Position numbers and translations under genes: made by a program. The notes beneath the pieces are model-generated. The model saw only the letters and a list, made by a program, of their open reading frames with translations. It did no database searches and was not told the origin of the DNA. From Hyphomonadaceae bacterium UBA4763 (lineage in GTDB: Bacteria > Pseudomonadota > Alphaproteobacteria > Caulobacterales > Aquidulcibacteraceae), in NCBI GenBank assembly GCA_002403455.1, contig DHHV01000026.1:1-32410 (forward strand): a stretch of 32,410 nucleotides of DNA. The letters run 5' to 3'. Every line of letters begins with the position of its first letter. Positions within the stretch are counted from its first letter, which is position 1. Shown one piece after another: positions 16,199 through 24,616 of the stretch.

Positions 16199-16238
16199 CC
16201 GCTATATTCGTGGGTGCAGCATGCATTTGTCGATGCTG
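16187..16238. promoter_or_regulatory. Two spaced inverted repeats in the gap before the receiver/pseudokinase gene
   Basis: TATAG (16187-16191) and CTATA (16202-16206) form one inverted repeat, overlapping the hybrid kinase stop. CAGCAT (16217-16222) and ATGCTG (16233-16238) form a second. Both have a 10-base spacer, and their centres are 31 bases apart, close to three helical turns. They lie in the ~200-base gap upstream of the gene at 16403. Such short arms can occur by chance, so this is only a candidate operator or weak terminator region. I find no good sigma70-type promoter beside it. Confidence 0.25.
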
Positions 16239-16402
16239 TTAACAATCCATCCACGAGCGCTTGGTATCCTTCAATAAATCTGCCGGGATCATACTCGGCC
16301 CCCTTGGTATGGGTGCAACTATTCCGATGCATTCAAGCCGAGCATTATGCGCCGGGAGTGGCCACTTGGCGCTTTCGAACGCACTTCTCAAGAGGAGAGG
16401 AC

Positions 16403-17650
16403 ATGTCCGAGCCGAACCAAGCGCTAACCAAGCCGAAGATCCTTGTCGTTGATGACATGGAAGACAACCGTATAGTCATCAGTCGACGCCTCGCTTTGCG
16501 CGGGTATGATGTGATCGAAGCGGCGTCCGGCGGTGAAGCCATTTCGCTGGTCGCGACTGAAAGTCCAGATGCCGTGTTGCTCGACTTTATGATGCCAGGG
16601 ATTTCCGGCATCGATGTATTGCGGTCTCTACGAGAACATCATGACGCGGCCAGCTTGCCGATTCTTATGGTGACTGCACGTTCGGAGGTTGAATCAGTCG
16701 TTCAAGCGCTTGAAGTCGGCGCCAATGATTATGTGACGAAACCGATTTCGTTTCCGGTTTTGCTGGCGCGATTGACTGCGCATTTAGATCGCTCGGTCGC
16801 GCAGCGCGAATTGGCGGAAATGAACGCGGTGCTCGAACAACGCATCGCCGAGCGCACACGCGTTCTAGCTTTGGCTAATCAGCGCTTGCTGCAAGAGGTG
16901 ACCGAACGGGCTGCCGCCGAAGCTTCTTTGTCTACGGCTTTAGCAGCAGCCGCCAATGCAGATCGCGCGAAAACCCAGTTTCTGGCGTCGATGACGCATG
17001 GACTGCGTATGCCGCTGTCCGCTGTGATTGGATTTGCCGACCTAATGTTAAAGGAGGCTAGGGGGCCGCTCGGCGCAGTGGAATATCGCGAATATGCCTT
17101 GGAGATCGTCGACGCCTCGCGTCGGTTGTTGGCGACGATAGATGACCTGATTACTCTGTCAAAGATTGAATCCGGCGGCGTAGATCTTTCCGGCGAGCGG
17201 TTCAAAATTAACGAATTTTTGGTAGAGACAGCGCGCGCCTTTAAAGGCCGCACTGGTGGGGTCACAGTATTAGCCCGCGAAAATGTGACAAATGTTGAAG
17301 CCTTTGCCGACCGTCGTGCGTTGAAACAAGCGCTCAGCGGCATGGTCGGTGTGTTGTTGCGCTGGACACCGATCGGGGCGACCATCACACTTGAGGGTCA
17401 AGTATCCTCTGACGTTGTTGAACTGAAGGTAACGGGCGAGCAGGCCCGCCTCGGTGAGCGTGATGCAGATACCATGTTCGAAATCGGCGCGCGTACCATC
17501 CATGCCGGCGACGCTCCCGATTTGGGCGCGATTATTGCGAAAGGGCTAATCGAAGCTCATGGGGGCCGCATGGAGATTTCTGCGGAAAAAGGCGTTGCGG
17601 TCCGCTTGATCGCCCCCTGTCTGCCAGAAGTTGCTGCGATCGCAGTTTAA
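16403..17650 (+). CDS. Receiver protein with degenerate histidine-kinase module
   Basis: A 415-residue protein; the ATG at 16403 follows a strong AGGAGAGG site, which overrides the longer open frame from 16214. Residues 11-128 are an apparently complete receiver: Asp17/Asp18, phosphoacceptor Asp61 in LLDFMMPG, Thr91 and Lys113 in YVTKPI. A coiled-coil linker (about 130-190) follows, then a HisKA-like helix pair with MTHGLRMPLSAVIGF, where His199 is kept but the usual Glu and Thr after it are Gly and Met. In the ATPase part the N-box Asn is missing (LSGMVGVLLRWTP), no DxGxG box is found, and the G2 loop is altered (APDLGAIIAKG). It probably cannot bind ATP normally. It may act as a phosphotransfer or scaffold protein. 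It sits between the sensor cassette and the pilus operon. Confidence 0.9.
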   Translation: MSEPNQALTKPKILVVDDMEDNRIVISRRLALRGYDVIEAASGGEAISLVATESPDAVLLDFMMPGISGIDVLRSLREHHDAASLPILMVTARSEVESVVQALEVGANDYVTKPISFPVLLARLTAHLDRSVAQRELAEMNAVLEQRIAERTRVLALANQRLLQEVTERAAAEASLSTALAAAANADRAKTQFLASMTHGLRMPLSAVIGFADLMLKEARGPLGAVEYREYALEIVDASRRLLATIDDLITLSKIESGGVDLSGERFKINEFLVETARAFKGRTGGVTVLARENVTNVEAFADRRALKQALSGMVGVLLRWTPIGATITLEGQVSSDVVELKVTGEQARLGERDADTMFEIGARTIHAGDAPDLGAIIAKGLIEAHGGRMEISAEKGVAVRLIAPCLPEVAAIAV

Positions 17651-17669
17651 TGCAGATTTTTTCAATGAA

Positions 17670-17684
17670 TTAACCTCAGCTTAG
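17670..17684. promoter_or_regulatory. Candidate CtrA-binding site upstream of cpaB
   Basis: TTAA-CCTCAGC-TTAG matches the CtrA consensus TTAA-N7-TTAA at seven of eight positions, and the first half extends to the favoured TTAACC. It lies about 60 bases before the cpaB start, where promoter elements are expected. CtrA controls pilin and other polar genes in Caulobacter, so the location is sensible. One near-match in AT-richer intergenic DNA can be chance. Confidence 0.4.
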
Positions 17685-17746
17685 CATCACTTTGGCTCAA
17701 TGCTCTCGATGTTCGCAGCGTTCGGTAGGGCCGCGGGAGTAGTAAA

Positions 17747-18598
17747 GTGAACCCATTGCGATGGATCATCCTAGGCGTTGCCGCGTTGATGGCGGCTGGA
17801 GCCGTCTATTTCCTGGTCACATCGAGCCAGCAAGGCGGCGCCGTGCCCGCCGCCGTGCAAAATGTGATCGCACCTGACAAACCCGACGTTGAGATTCTTG
17901 CAGCCGTTACAACCGTCAAGGTTGGATCGGCGCTAACTAAAGACGATCTCGCCTGGATTGGGTGGGGGGCGGCCGATCCGCCCGCGACCTTTGTTCGGCG
18001 CGACCAACGTCCCGAAGCGATCACCGAATTGGAAACCTCGATCGTCCGGCTGGAAATCGCGGCGGGCGAGCCGATCGTGCTCGAAAAGCTCTTGCCGGTC
18101 GGCGAAACCAGCCTGATCGCTGCGCGCCTTGGTCCGGGCATGCGCGCTCTGGCGGTGCGGATCGATGCGGAATCAGCGTCGGGTGGTTTTATCCTTCCGG
18201 ATGATCGAGTCGATGTGTTGCTAACGCGGGAATTCACCCGCGTCGTCGGCGATGGTGTCGAAGAGCAGATTTCGACAACCGATCTCGTCATAGGCGATGT
18301 CCGCGTGCTGGCGATCGACCAGGCCGTCGCGCCGCCCGAAGGCGCCACCGCTTTGATTGGCGCCACCGCAACGCTGGAAGTTGCGCCCGCCGATGTCGAA
18401 GCCGTGTTGTTGGCCGAGCGCATTGGCGAGTTGACCTTGTCGCTGCGGCCAATCTCAAGCGAGGCGGCAATTGCCAAGGCAGCGCGACGCGCCGATCCGC
18501 GCGTGCTTGCGCAAGGCGTGCGCGGCCGCGATTCTTCAAAAACCGAGCCCGCGGTGCGCGTTTACCAGGGCGGCATCCAAGGCGGCGCAAATCCATGA
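17747..18598 (+). CDS. cpaB: Tad pilus assembly protein CpaB/RcpC
   Basis: A 283-residue CpaB/RcpC protein. It begins with GTG at 17747, preceded by GGGAG at good distance. An N-terminal membrane anchor (about 5-25, RWIILGVAALMAAGAVYFL) holds it in the inner membrane with the rest in the periplasm. An SAF-type domain follows (EILAAVTTVKVGSALTKDDLAWIGW; later GEPIVLEKLL). The C-terminal RcpC domain contains LGPGMRALAVRIDAESASGGFILPDDRVDVLLT, described here in shorter pieces as LGPGMRALAVRID and ILPDDRVDVLLT. The protein is thought to help the secretin pore in Flp/Tad pilus machines. It opens a seven-gene operon and its stop overlaps the cpaC start by four bases. Confidence 0.95.
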   Translation: MNPLRWIILGVAALMAAGAVYFLVTSSQQGGAVPAAVQNVIAPDKPDVEILAAVTTVKVGSALTKDDLAWIGWGAADPPATFVRRDQRPEAITELETSIVRLEIAAGEPIVLEKLLPVGETSLIAARLGPGMRALAVRIDAESASGGFILPDDRVDVLLTREFTRVVGDGVEEQISTTDLVIGDVRVLAIDQAVAPPEGATALIGATATLEVAPADVEAVLLAERIGELTLSLRPISSEAAIAKAARRADPRVLAQGVRGRDSSKTEPAVRVYQGGIQGGANP

Positions 18599-20016
18599 AG
18601 CCGAAGATTGTCAAATCCCTGTTGATGGCGGCCAGCGCGTTGGCGTTCTGGACGCTGCCGGCGCTCGCTCAGACCATCGCGGCGCCAACCGCCGAAGTTG
18701 CGTTGAGCGGCGACGGACCGGTCGCGCGGACGATCGTGTTAGGCCTCAACCAAGCCGGCGTCGTCGACTTGCCAGTGTCCGCAGCCGATGTCGTCGTTGG
18801 CGATCCAGCGATTGTCGATGCGGTGATCCGCTCGCCGCGCCGCGCGTTCATCACAGGGCGCGAAATCGGTCAATCCAATCTATTCTTTTTCGATGCGACG
18901 GGGCGCCCGATCCTGAACTTGCATGTGCGGGTGGAGCCGAATGTTGGCGAGTTGAATTCCATGCTCGCCCGCGCCGTACCGAATGCAGCAATCGTGGCCG
19001 AATCGTTCAACGGTTCGGTTGTATTGACCGGCACCGCGCCCTCGGCGGCAAGCGCCGATCAAGCAGCCCGCATTGCAGCCCAGTTTGCCGGCACCCCAGA
19101 ACAAATCGTTAATCTGGTCGCTATCCAAGGCAGCGAACAAGTATTGCTGAAAGTGCGCGTTGTCGAAATGCAGCGCACCGTTCTGAAGCAATTAGGCATC
19201 GATCTTGCAGCTTCGGCGCAATTTTTTGACGGCCAATTGCAATTGGCGGCGCAGACCTTGAACCCTTTTAGCGTGAATAGCGGATTGGTTGGCGGCCTGA
19301 ATACGACAACCGCGTTTCAAAACATTGACCCCACAGCAACCTTCCAAAGCGCCGCGGCGGCCTTAAACGCCTTCGAGCGAATTGGGGTTGTTCGAACGCT
19401 GGCCGAGCCGAATTTGACGGCCATTTCCGGAGAATCGGCCCGTTTTCTCGCGGGGGGAGAGTTTCCTATTCCCGTGGCTCAGCAAGAAGATGTTGTCACA
19501 ATCGAATTCCGTCCATTTGGGGTTGGCCTCGGCTTTACGCCGGTTGTCCTTTCGGGCGGGCGAATTTCGTTGCGGATGTCAGTTGAGGTCTCCGATCTGA
19601 CGACGACCGGCGCGGTCACTACTGGAGGTCTCACGATCCCTGCTTTGGCGGTGCGCCGCGTTGAATCGACGCTGGAACTGCCGTCGGGCGGTTCGATGAT
19701 TATGGCCGGCTTGATCCAGGCGGACACGCGGAGCACTCTCGACGGTGTGCCGGGCATCAAGAACGCGCCAGTTCTGGGCGCGTTGTTCCGCTCGCGCGAT
19801 TTCGTCAATGAAGAAACCGAACTGGTGGTGATCGCCACGCCCTATCTGGTCGATCCGGCTGGGGTCAAAAGCTTGCAGAGCGCCGCCGACGGCGTTCGCG
19901 TCGCCAATGACGCGGCGGCGATTTTCTTAGGCAAAATTAACGATCGTTATCGCGTTCAGGGGGCCGACGCGTCCGGCAAGACCTGGCGCGGTCCGATCGG
20001 CTTTGTGGTGGAATAG
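18595..20016 (+). CDS. cpaC: Tad pilus secretin CpaC/RcpA
   Basis: A 473-residue outer-membrane secretin through which the Flp pilus passes. A signal peptide (MKPKIVKSLLMAASALAF...ALAQ) is followed by the pilus-secretin N-terminal domain (VDLPVSAADVVVGDPAIVDA, ITGREIGQSNLFFFD). A BON-like segment comes next (GSVVLTGTAPSAASADQAARIA). The secretin core starts near residue 190 (VLLKVRVVEMQRTVLKQLG) and includes LAEPNLTAISGESARFLAGG and VPGIKNAPVLGALFRS near the C-terminus, which are typical of type II/IV secretins. It overlaps cpaB upstream and is followed after 13 bases by cpaD, which likely supplies a lipoprotein partner. Confidence 0.96.
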   Translation: MKPKIVKSLLMAASALAFWTLPALAQTIAAPTAEVALSGDGPVARTIVLGLNQAGVVDLPVSAADVVVGDPAIVDAVIRSPRRAFITGREIGQSNLFFFDATGRPILNLHVRVEPNVGELNSMLARAVPNAAIVAESFNGSVVLTGTAPSAASADQAARIAAQFAGTPEQIVNLVAIQGSEQVLLKVRVVEMQRTVLKQLGIDLAASAQFFDGQLQLAAQTLNPFSVNSGLVGGLNTTTAFQNIDPTATFQSAAAALNAFERIGVVRTLAEPNLTAISGESARFLAGGEFPIPVAQQEDVVTIEFRPFGVGLGFTPVVLSGGRISLRMSVEVSDLTTTGAVTTGGLTIPALAVRRVESTLELPSGGSMIMAGLIQADTRSTLDGVPGIKNAPVLGALFRSRDFVNEETELVVIATPYLVDPAGVKSLQSAADGVRVANDAAAIFLGKINDRYRVQGADASGKTWRGPIGFVVE

Positions 20017-20029
20017 GGGGACGCGGCGG

Positions 20030-20710
20030 ATGCGTGCAAAGAAAAACTCAGTCTTATGCATCTTATTGGGCGCAGCAACCGCCTTGTCCGCGTGTTCGCA
20101 TGTACCGGAGCCGGCCACTTTGCTCGATCGCTATCCATTGACCGCGAAGGAGCGCACTGCGAGCGTCGATCTGGCGATCGACCCGGCGCAGCGCTCGTTG
20201 GGGCCGGGGCAGCTACGCCAAATCGATGAAGTCATCGCTGTTTGGAAACGCCGTAGCGACGGTCCGCTTGTTGTCAGCCTGCCCCAAGCGACCTTGGCGA
20301 CGGATGCGCGCGATGCAGTCGCCGCTGATCTTGGTCGCTATTTTGCCGCAATCGCCTTGCCAGCGGAAGCGATTATCGAGACGGCTTATTCTGGCGACCC
20401 GAGCCAATCGGCGCCGATCGTGTTGGGCTTTAGCCTGTACGAGGCAGTTGCGCCACAATGCCCAACCTACGCCCAAACTGATCTGAGCGTGGCGTTCACG
20501 GGCCGCGAAAAACGCGCTTTTGGTTGCTCTGTGCAAGCCAATATTGCTGCGGTGATCGAAGATCCGCGCGACCTTATTCGTCCGCGTGGCCAAGACGCGC
20601 CGGATGCTGATCGCCGCTCGACTGTTCTGGCGGCGTATCGCGCTGCCCAGGCGACGTCAGCTCAGCGAACGCAGGGCGAGCGTGGTGTTGTTTCGGAGGT
20701 GGCGCAATGA
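20030..20710 (+). CDS. cpaD: Tad pilus lipoprotein CpaD
   Basis: A 226-residue CpaD-family lipoprotein. The start at 20030 (MRAKKNSVLCILL) follows a GGGGGA site and gives a lipoprotein signal peptide with lipobox LSAC, Cys22 being the acylated residue. The longer frame from 20003 would overlap cpaC and hide the signal. The conserved C-terminal block FGCSVQANIAAVIEDPRDLI and an earlier PQCPTY give the two cysteines usual in the family. CpaD works with the secretin at the outer membrane in alphaproteobacterial Tad systems. Its stop overlaps cpaE by four bases. Confidence 0.93.
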   Translation: MRAKKNSVLCILLGAATALSACSHVPEPATLLDRYPLTAKERTASVDLAIDPAQRSLGPGQLRQIDEVIAVWKRRSDGPLVVSLPQATLATDARDAVAADLGRYFAAIALPAEAIIETAYSGDPSQSAPIVLGFSLYEAVAPQCPTYAQTDLSVAFTGREKRAFGCSVQANIAAVIEDPRDLIRPRGQDAPDADRRSTVLAAYRAAQATSAQRTQGERGVVSEVAQ

Positions 20711-22092
20711 CGGCGTGGTCAGTGGGCGCACAACGGGCGTCTGAACCCGAATGGGATCTGGATTTTGAGGCTCTTGAGGCTGAAATTGTTGCGCCACAAA
20801 CGCATCAGCCAGACCCGATCATTGCCAAGGAGGCGCTGTCCGGCGTGCTCGGGGATGGTAATAAAGCCACAGAGCGCGGCGACGGGGTGGTGCCGTCTAT
20901 CGCTATAGATGTCTTCGCCACTCAAGCCGATTTTTTGGAGACGGCGCGATCGATTTCGTCGGACAGGCGTCTCGCGAAAGCCACAATGACAGCCACATTG
21001 GGTGGCGCAGAGGCCGCGATCGCCGCTTACAAGACCCGCCAGAGTGCAAATCTGGTGATCCTGCAATTCGAAGGCGCTTCCATCGGTCTGCTCCGTGATT
21101 TGGAGCGGTTGGCGGAGCTATGCGATTCCAATACGCGGGTGATCGTCGTTGGTTCATATAATGATATCGCCTTGTATCGCGAATTGATGCGGCGCGGGAT
21201 CGACGAATATGTGGTCGCTCCGGTACAACCTATAAGCTTGGCGCGGACAATTTCGGCGCTTTATGAAGACCCCGAAACACCCTTTCTGGGAAAGTCGGTG
21301 GCGGTGATCGGGGCCAAAGGCGGTGTCGGCGCGTCGACAATTGCTCACAACCTGGCGTGGTGCACGGCAGAACGGCGCGGCACGGCAACGATATTGGGCG
21401 ATTTCGATCTTGCCTTCGGTACGGCCGCATTGGATTTCAACCAAGATGTCCACCAGGGTTCTGCTGAAGCTTTGTTGCAACCAGAACGCCTTGACCGTGT
21501 CGTATTAGAACGATTGCTGACCCAGATTGGCGACAAATTGTGGTTGTTGGCGGCCCCTGCTGCAATCGAGCGTGACTTTGTGATCAGTCAGGACGGTTAT
21601 GAGGCCGTAGTTGACCAGATGCGTCGAATTGCGCCTTTTGTGGTTATCGACCTTCCACATGTTTGGGGGCCTTGGGTTCGTCATGCGCTAACGACGGCGG
21701 ACGAGATTGTGATCGTTGCCGCGCCAGACCTTGCGTCGCTGCGGAATACCAAAAACATGCTTGATTTCCTGAAAGCCGTGCGGGCAAACGACCGGGAGCC
21801 GAGTGTGGTTGTCAACATGGTTGGCGCGCCGAAACGGCCTGAAATTCCGGTGCGAGAATTTGGCGCATCGCTGGGCGTTGAACCGGTCGTGGTGTTGCCC
21901 TTTGAACCGCACGTTTTCGGCACAGCAGCCAATAACGGCCAAAGTGTTGTCGAGCTCGCGCCTACGTCGCGCGCGACCCAAGCCTTTGATGCGTTGGTTG
22001 CTCATTTGACGGGTCGCGCGGCGATCGAGAAGCCCCCCGCGGGAATGTTGGCCAAATTGCAAGCAATGTTCGGCAAGATGACGTCTCGATAA
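20707..22092 (+). CDS. cpaE: Tad pilus localisation ATPase-like protein CpaE/TadZ
   Basis: A 461-residue CpaE/TadZ protein. Residues about 65-185 form an atypical receiver-like domain without a clear phosphoacceptor, followed by a MinD/ParA-type domain. The deviant P-loop is GAKGGVGAST (202-211): the signature Lys204 is present but Ala209 replaces the second lysine, as is usual in CpaE. Later MinD-like segments are ILGDFDLAFGTAALDF and VVIDLPHVWGPW. In Caulobacter CpaE places the pilus machine at the cell pole. An acidic, low-complexity N-terminus (1-60) is probably disordered. It is tightly linked to cpaD and 33 bases before cpaF. Confidence 0.95.
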   Translation: MTAWSVGAQRASEPEWDLDFEALEAEIVAPQTHQPDPIIAKEALSGVLGDGNKATERGDGVVPSIAIDVFATQADFLETARSISSDRRLAKATMTATLGGAEAAIAAYKTRQSANLVILQFEGASIGLLRDLERLAELCDSNTRVIVVGSYNDIALYRELMRRGIDEYVVAPVQPISLARTISALYEDPETPFLGKSVAVIGAKGGVGASTIAHNLAWCTAERRGTATILGDFDLAFGTAALDFNQDVHQGSAEALLQPERLDRVVLERLLTQIGDKLWLLAAPAAIERDFVISQDGYEAVVDQMRRIAPFVVIDLPHVWGPWVRHALTTADEIVIVAAPDLASLRNTKNMLDFLKAVRANDREPSVVVNMVGAPKRPEIPVREFGASLGVEPVVVLPFEPHVFGTAANNGQSVVELAPTSRATQAFDALVAHLTGRAAIEKPPAGMLAKLQAMFGKMTSR

Positions 22093-22125
22093 GAGGCGAG
22101 GGCATCGAAGGAATTGTAAGGGACA

Positions 22126-23625
22126 ATGGCGAGTTTTGGTCGTCGAAGCAGTGAGGGAGCCCAACTCCCATCGCAACGTCTCGGAGCCACGCCTGGCCCG
22201 ATCGGACGCGCGCCTGCGCCCGCGCCTGAACCACCTTTGATATCGAGCGCGCCACCGCCACCCACGGTTACGTCGGCTCCGCCACGCAACGCGGGCGCAA
22301 ATGTCACGCCGATTAAGCCTGCGATCACAACGATCGATACACGCTCAGACGCTTATTACCAGATCAAGACCACGATCTTTAACGCACTGATCGAAACAAT
22401 CGATCTCGCGCAATTGGCGCAGCTCGACCAAGACAGCGCCCGCGATGAAATCCGCGACATCGTCGCCGAAATCATTGCCATCAAAAACGTCGTCATGTCG
22501 ATCTCCGAGCAAGAGGCGATGTTGCAGGATATCTGCAACGACGTCTTGGGCTATGGCCCGCTCGAGCCGCTTTTGGCGCGCGACGACATCGCCGACATCA
22601 TGGTCAATGGCGCCAACAATGTCTTCATCGAAGTCGGCGGCAAGGTCCAAAAGACCAATATCCGGTTCCGCGACAACGGCCAATTGATGAACATCTGTCA
22701 GCGGATCGTCAGCCAGGTCGGTCGTCGGGTCGATGAAAGCTCGCCGATCTGCGACGCGCGTTTGCCGGACGGCTCGCGCGTCAACGTCATTGCGCCGCCA
22801 TTGGCGATTGACGGGCCGACCCTGACCATTCGGAAATTCAAAAAAGACAAGCTGAAGCTGCAAAATCTCGTTGATTTCGGCTCGATTTCGCCACCCGGCG
22901 CGAAATTGCTTCAGATCATCGGGGCCGTGCGCTGCAACACGCTGATCTCCGGCGGCACCGGGTCTGGCAAGACCACATTGCTGAACTGTTTGACCGGCTT
23001 TATCGCGCCAGACGAGCGGGTGGTCACCTGCGAAGACGCCGCCGAATTGCAATTGCAACAGCCCCATGTTGTGCGCCTGGAGACCCGTCCGCCGAATTTG
23101 GAAGGTCAGGGGCAGGTCACGATGACCGACCTCGTCAAGAACTGTCTGCGGATGCGCCCCGATCGCATCATCGTCGGCGAGGTGCGCGGACCCGAAGCCT
23201 TCGACTTGCTGCAAGCGATGAACACCGGCCATGACGGTTCCATGGGCACGATCCACGCCAATTCTCCGCGCGAGGCCTTGTCGCGCTTGGAAAGCTTGAT
23301 CACCATGGGCGGGTTCCGTCTGCCGCAAAAAACTATTCGCGAAATGATCGTCGCCTCGATCGACGTCGTCATCCAAGCAACGCGCCTGCGCGATGGTTCG
23401 CGTAAGATTATCAATATTGCCGAGGTCGTTGGGCTCGAAGGCGAAACGATCATTATGCAGGACCTGGTCGTTTTTGAACTCGAAGGCGAAGACCAAAACG
23501 GTAAAGTTGCAGGTCGACATCGCGGCACAGGCATCAGCCGGCCTCGCTTCTGGGATCGCGCCAAATATTACAACATGGATCGCGACCTAGCTTTTGCGTT
23601 GGACGAGGCGGAGCGCGTGCGGTGA
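22126..23625 (+). CDS. cpaF: Tad pilus motor ATPase CpaF/TadA
   Basis: A 499-residue secretion ATPase of the VirB11/TadA group, which powers Flp pilus extension and retraction. A Pro/Ala-rich N-terminal tail (1-70) is followed by the helical N-domain (ICNDVLGYGPLEPLL, DIMVNGANNVFIE). The P-loop is GGTGSGKTT (276-284), the Asp box lies around CEDAAELQL, Walker B is RIIVGEVRG (347-355), and the His box is GHDGSMGTIHANS. All catalytic blocks look intact. AAGGAA- and AAGGGA-type sites precede the start. Its stop overlaps the tadB GTG start. Coding composition here is very regular and high in GC, as expected for the most conserved gene of the operon. Confidence 0.97.
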   Translation: MASFGRRSSEGAQLPSQRLGATPGPIGRAPAPAPEPPLISSAPPPPTVTSAPPRNAGANVTPIKPAITTIDTRSDAYYQIKTTIFNALIETIDLAQLAQLDQDSARDEIRDIVAEIIAIKNVVMSISEQEAMLQDICNDVLGYGPLEPLLARDDIADIMVNGANNVFIEVGGKVQKTNIRFRDNGQLMNICQRIVSQVGRRVDESSPICDARLPDGSRVNVIAPPLAIDGPTLTIRKFKKDKLKLQNLVDFGSISPPGAKLLQIIGAVRCNTLISGGTGSGKTTLLNCLTGFIAPDERVVTCEDAAELQLQQPHVVRLETRPPNLEGQGQVTMTDLVKNCLRMRPDRIIVGEVRGPEAFDLLQAMNTGHDGSMGTIHANSPREALSRLESLITMGGFRLPQKTIREMIVASIDVVIQATRLRDGSRKIINIAEVVGLEGETIIMQDLVVFELEGEDQNGKVAGRHRGTGISRPRFWDRAKYYNMDRDLAFALDEAERVR

Positions 23626-24608
23626 CACTTGATCAAACCACGATCATAGCCGTCGCCCTTGGCGTTTTAGCGTTTGTCGGCGCAGGGTTCGCGTTGGTCC
23701 CACAATCCAGTGCCGAATCGACCACCAAACGCGCGCGTGCTCTAACAGAGCGTAAGACAAGCAAAAGTAATCGAAAAGTCGTTGACGTATCAGCGACAAG
23801 ACGAAAACAGACGGTTGATCAATTGAAGGCTCTGGAACAAAACCAGAAGCAGAATAAAAAATCATTAGCTTCTGTCGCCGCTCAATTAGAGCAGTCCGGT
23901 CTGAAGTTTAATGTTCGCGTGTTTTGGGTCGCATCACTTGTTCTGGGCGTAGTGACGGGCGCCGGTTTGTTTTTTGCGGGCGCACCCCCGCTGGTAGCCG
24001 GAGCGTCTGCGCTCGCGGCTGGGTTTGGCCTGCCCCGGTGGGTGCTAGGCTTCATGATAAATGGGCGCAGAAAGAAGTTTCTCAATCAATTCGCCGATTC
24101 GATCGACGTGATCGTCCGCGGCGTCCGCTCCGGTTTGCCGCTGAACGAGTGTTTAAAAATCATCGCCCGCGAGAGCCCCGATCCCGTCCGCCAGGAATTC
24201 GTCTTGTTTTTGGACTCGTTATCAGTGGGCCTACCGATCGAACAAGCCGCCGAGCGCATGTATAAGCGCATGCCGTTGCCGGAAGTGAATTTCTTCAACA
24301 TTGTTTTGCTGATTCAACAGCGCGCCGGCGGCAATTTGTCCGAAGCGCTGAGCAATTTGACCGGCGTCCTCCGCGGCAGAAAATTGTTGAAGGAGAAGGT
24401 CAAGGCCTTATCGGCGGAAGCAGTCACATCGGCCGGGATTATCGGCTCGATGCCCTTTGTGTTTATGTTATTGGTTTATGCTACCAGCCCAAAATATATC
24501 ACATTGCTTTTCACCACATCGACGGGTCATTTGTTCTTGTTGATTGGCGGCGTATTGATGGGGATCGGTATTTTCATCATCCGCAGCATGATCGAATTTA
24601 AGCCCTGA
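23622..24608 (+). CDS. tadB: Tad pilus platform protein TadB (CpaG)
   Basis: A 328-residue inner-membrane platform protein with a GspF/T2SSF domain. It starts with GTG at 23622, overlapping the end of cpaF. There is an N-terminal helix (8-26), then a basic soluble stretch rich in Lys/Arg/Gln (about 35-90). A helix pair follows (105-145, WVASLVLGVVTGAGLFFAG). The cytoplasmic GspF core contains SIDVIVRGVRSGLPLNECL and QRAGGNLSEALSNL, and C-terminal helices follow from about residue 268. TadB and TadC together form the platform on which CpaF acts. The first 250 bases are richer in A/T and lysine codons than the rest of the operon. Confidence 0.95.
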   Translation: MTLDQTTIIAVALGVLAFVGAGFALVPQSSAESTTKRARALTERKTSKSNRKVVDVSATRRKQTVDQLKALEQNQKQNKKSLASVAAQLEQSGLKFNVRVFWVASLVLGVVTGAGLFFAGAPPLVAGASALAAGFGLPRWVLGFMINGRRKKFLNQFADSIDVIVRGVRSGLPLNECLKIIARESPDPVRQEFVLFLDSLSVGLPIEQAAERMYKRMPLPEVNFFNIVLLIQQRAGGNLSEALSNLTGVLRGRKLLKEKVKALSAEAVTSAGIIGSMPFVFMLLVYATSPKYITLLFTTSTGHLFLLIGGVLMGIGIFIIRSMIEFKP

Positions 24609-24616
24609 GGCGGACG

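Noticed and set aside
16214..16402. 63-codon N-terminal extension of the receiver/pseudokinase gene
   Set aside because: A strong AGGAGAGG site precedes the ATG at 16403, which also gives the normal receiver N-terminus; the extension looks non-coding.
22345..23520. 391-codon antisense open frame across cpaF
   Set aside because: It follows from the strong third-position GC bias of cpaF; the translation has no recognisable motif.
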